A stretch of 14,145 nt of DNA from Flavobacteriaceae bacterium UBA3440 (GTDB taxonomy: Bacteria; Bacteroidota; Bacteroidia; Flavobacteriales; Flavobacteriaceae): contig DFSJ01000042.1 of NCBI GenBank assembly GCA_002378585.1, forward strand, positions 22,224 to 36,368, written 5' to 3'. Both the position numbers and the translations under genes were made by a program. The number at the start of each line of letters is the position of its first letter. Positions within the stretch are counted from its first letter, which is position 1. The notes under the pieces are model-generated. The model was not told where the DNA came from, ran no database searches, and saw nothing but the letters and a program-made list of their open reading frames with translations. Shown here piece after piece: positions 13,430 through 14,145 of this stretch.

Positions 13430-14145
13430 ATGAAGCAGTACTTAACTTTCCTGCCAAACACCCTTACTTTAGGTAATTTGGCGATGGGTATATTGGCCAT
13501 TTTAGCATTGTTTGACGATCGTCCATTATGGGCCGTTTCATTTTTACTCGCCGCCATGGTGTTGGATTTTTTTGATGGTTTTGCCGCCCGTTGGTTAGGG
13601 GTTAGTGGCGATTTAGGCAAGCAGCTAGATTCATTGGCAGATATGGTCAGCTTTGGTGTTGTGCCTACAATTTGGCTGTTATTGGCCCTTAAAAAAACAT
13701 GCTTCTGTGTCTACACCAACGATGCAGACTCCATTCTGGATACCTTGTGGAATAAACCCACTTTAGGTATACCGCTTTTAGTGGGATTAGCGGCCGCCTA
13801 TCGATTGGCTACATTTAATATCGATCAAAGACAAACCACTCGATTTATCGGATTACCAACACCGGCCAACGCTTGGATGATCATGTCAATTCCTTTGGCC
13901 ATACACTATGATCCTCAAGGTGTTTTAGCGTTTTGGGCCGAAGATCCAAGGTTTTTGATGGGAGTCTCTATTTTTTCTGCTTGGGCCATGACATCGACGA
14001 TAAATTTACCCTCATTCAAAATGTCCGGTCTTTCGCCAAAAAAGTACCCCGAGCAATATATGCTCCTGATGTTGAGCATAGTGTTACTTCCCCTGTTGGG
14101 TTGGTCTGCCCCGTTTTTTTGGGTGATTGGCTACCTGGTGATCGG
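13430..14145 (+). CDS. pssA: CDP-diacylglycerol-serine O-phosphatidyltransferase, 5' part
   Basis: The first 238 residues of an inner-membrane CDP-alcohol phosphatidyltransferase; the end lies beyond the window. The full catalytic signature is present: D46-x2-D49-G50-x2-A53-R54-x8-G63-x3-D67-x3-D71, within LDFFDGFAARW and GKQLDSLADMVSFG. The acidic residues bind the metal and the CDP-diacylglycerol. The start MKQYLTFLPNTLTLGNLAMG and the later segment YRLATFNID (124-132) followed by FIGLPTPANA (139-148) are typical of the PssA branch, which condenses CDP-diacylglycerol with serine to make phosphatidylserine, the precursor of phosphatidylethanolamine. Hydrophobic segments lie near 12-28, 33-46, 73-88, 111-125, 147-158, 174-190 and 212-230. 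A loop with CFCVYTND near 91-98 is unusual. The ATG at 13430 is the natural start because the family N-terminus follows directly. Confidence 0.93.
   Translation, partial: MKQYLTFLPNTLTLGNLAMGILAILALFDDRPLWAVSFLLAAMVLDFFDGFAARWLGVSGDLGKQLDSLADMVSFGVVPTIWLLLALKKTCFCVYTNDADSILDTLWNKPTLGIPLLVGLAAAYRLATFNIDQRQTTRFIGLPTPANAWMIMSIPLAIHYDPQGVLAFWAEDPRFLMGVSIFSAWAMTSTINLPSFKMSGLSPKKYPEQYMLLMLSIVLLPLLGWSAPFFWVIGYLVI

Noticed and set aside
13423..13620. 65-codon minus-strand frame over the start of pssA
   Set aside because: It is antisense to the conserved N-terminus and catalytic signature of PssA, which is clearly the real gene.

Overview
The window looks like a chromosomal housekeeping segment of a Bacteroidota bacterium, probably Flavobacteriia or a close relative. 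Evidence for this: a long SecA (1119 aa) with the extra internal segments typical of the phylum, a DUF2795 small acidic protein, a DUF4105 exported protein, and start sites without Shine-Dalgarno sequences. Several starts are instead preceded by copies of TATTTTTG, which fits the Bacteroidota sigma-A -7 element TAnnTTTG. I see no tRNA, rRNA, CRISPR array, insertion sequence or phage gene, and no gene-free stretch longer than about 110 bp.

Layout. (1) 1-687, plus strand: the C-terminal part of an ArnT/PMT-like membrane glycosyltransferase, cut by the window edge. It runs tail-to-tail into the next gene with a 71-bp coding overlap. (2) 617-8950, minus strand, transcribed right to left: secA, an exported amidohydrolase, an exported MsrA, an aldose 1-epimerase, a polyprenyl-phosphate GT2 glycosyltransferase and a UPF0104/LPG-synthase-TM membrane protein. 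Most junctions overlap or are a few bases apart, so this is probably one long operon with a possible internal promoter before the GT2 gene. (3) 9059-9283, minus strand: the DUF2795 gene, with its own good promoter match (TTG-N19-TATTTTTG) and a strong terminator. (4) 9369-13360, minus strand: DUF4105 protein, ABC-F ATPase, a 146-aa shortened methyltransferase-like protein and PduO-type cobalamin adenosyltransferase, with overlapping or nearly touching junctions. (5) 13430-14145, plus strand: phosphatidylserine synthase, divergent from the DUF4105 gene and cut by the right edge.

Themes. Much of the window concerns the cell envelope: protein export (SecA), exported enzymes, lipid-linked sugar synthesis and transfer (GT2, UPF0104 and the ArnT-like enzyme), and phospholipid synthesis (PssA). 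The DUF4105 protein may be a lipoprotein-modifying enzyme. No clearly new multi-gene system is visible. The most unusual items are the small protein that keeps both ends of a Bacteroidota methyltransferase-like family but lacks the SAM-binding core, the DUF4105-PssA pairing, and the compact control region where the DUF2795 terminator overlaps the apparent secA promoter.
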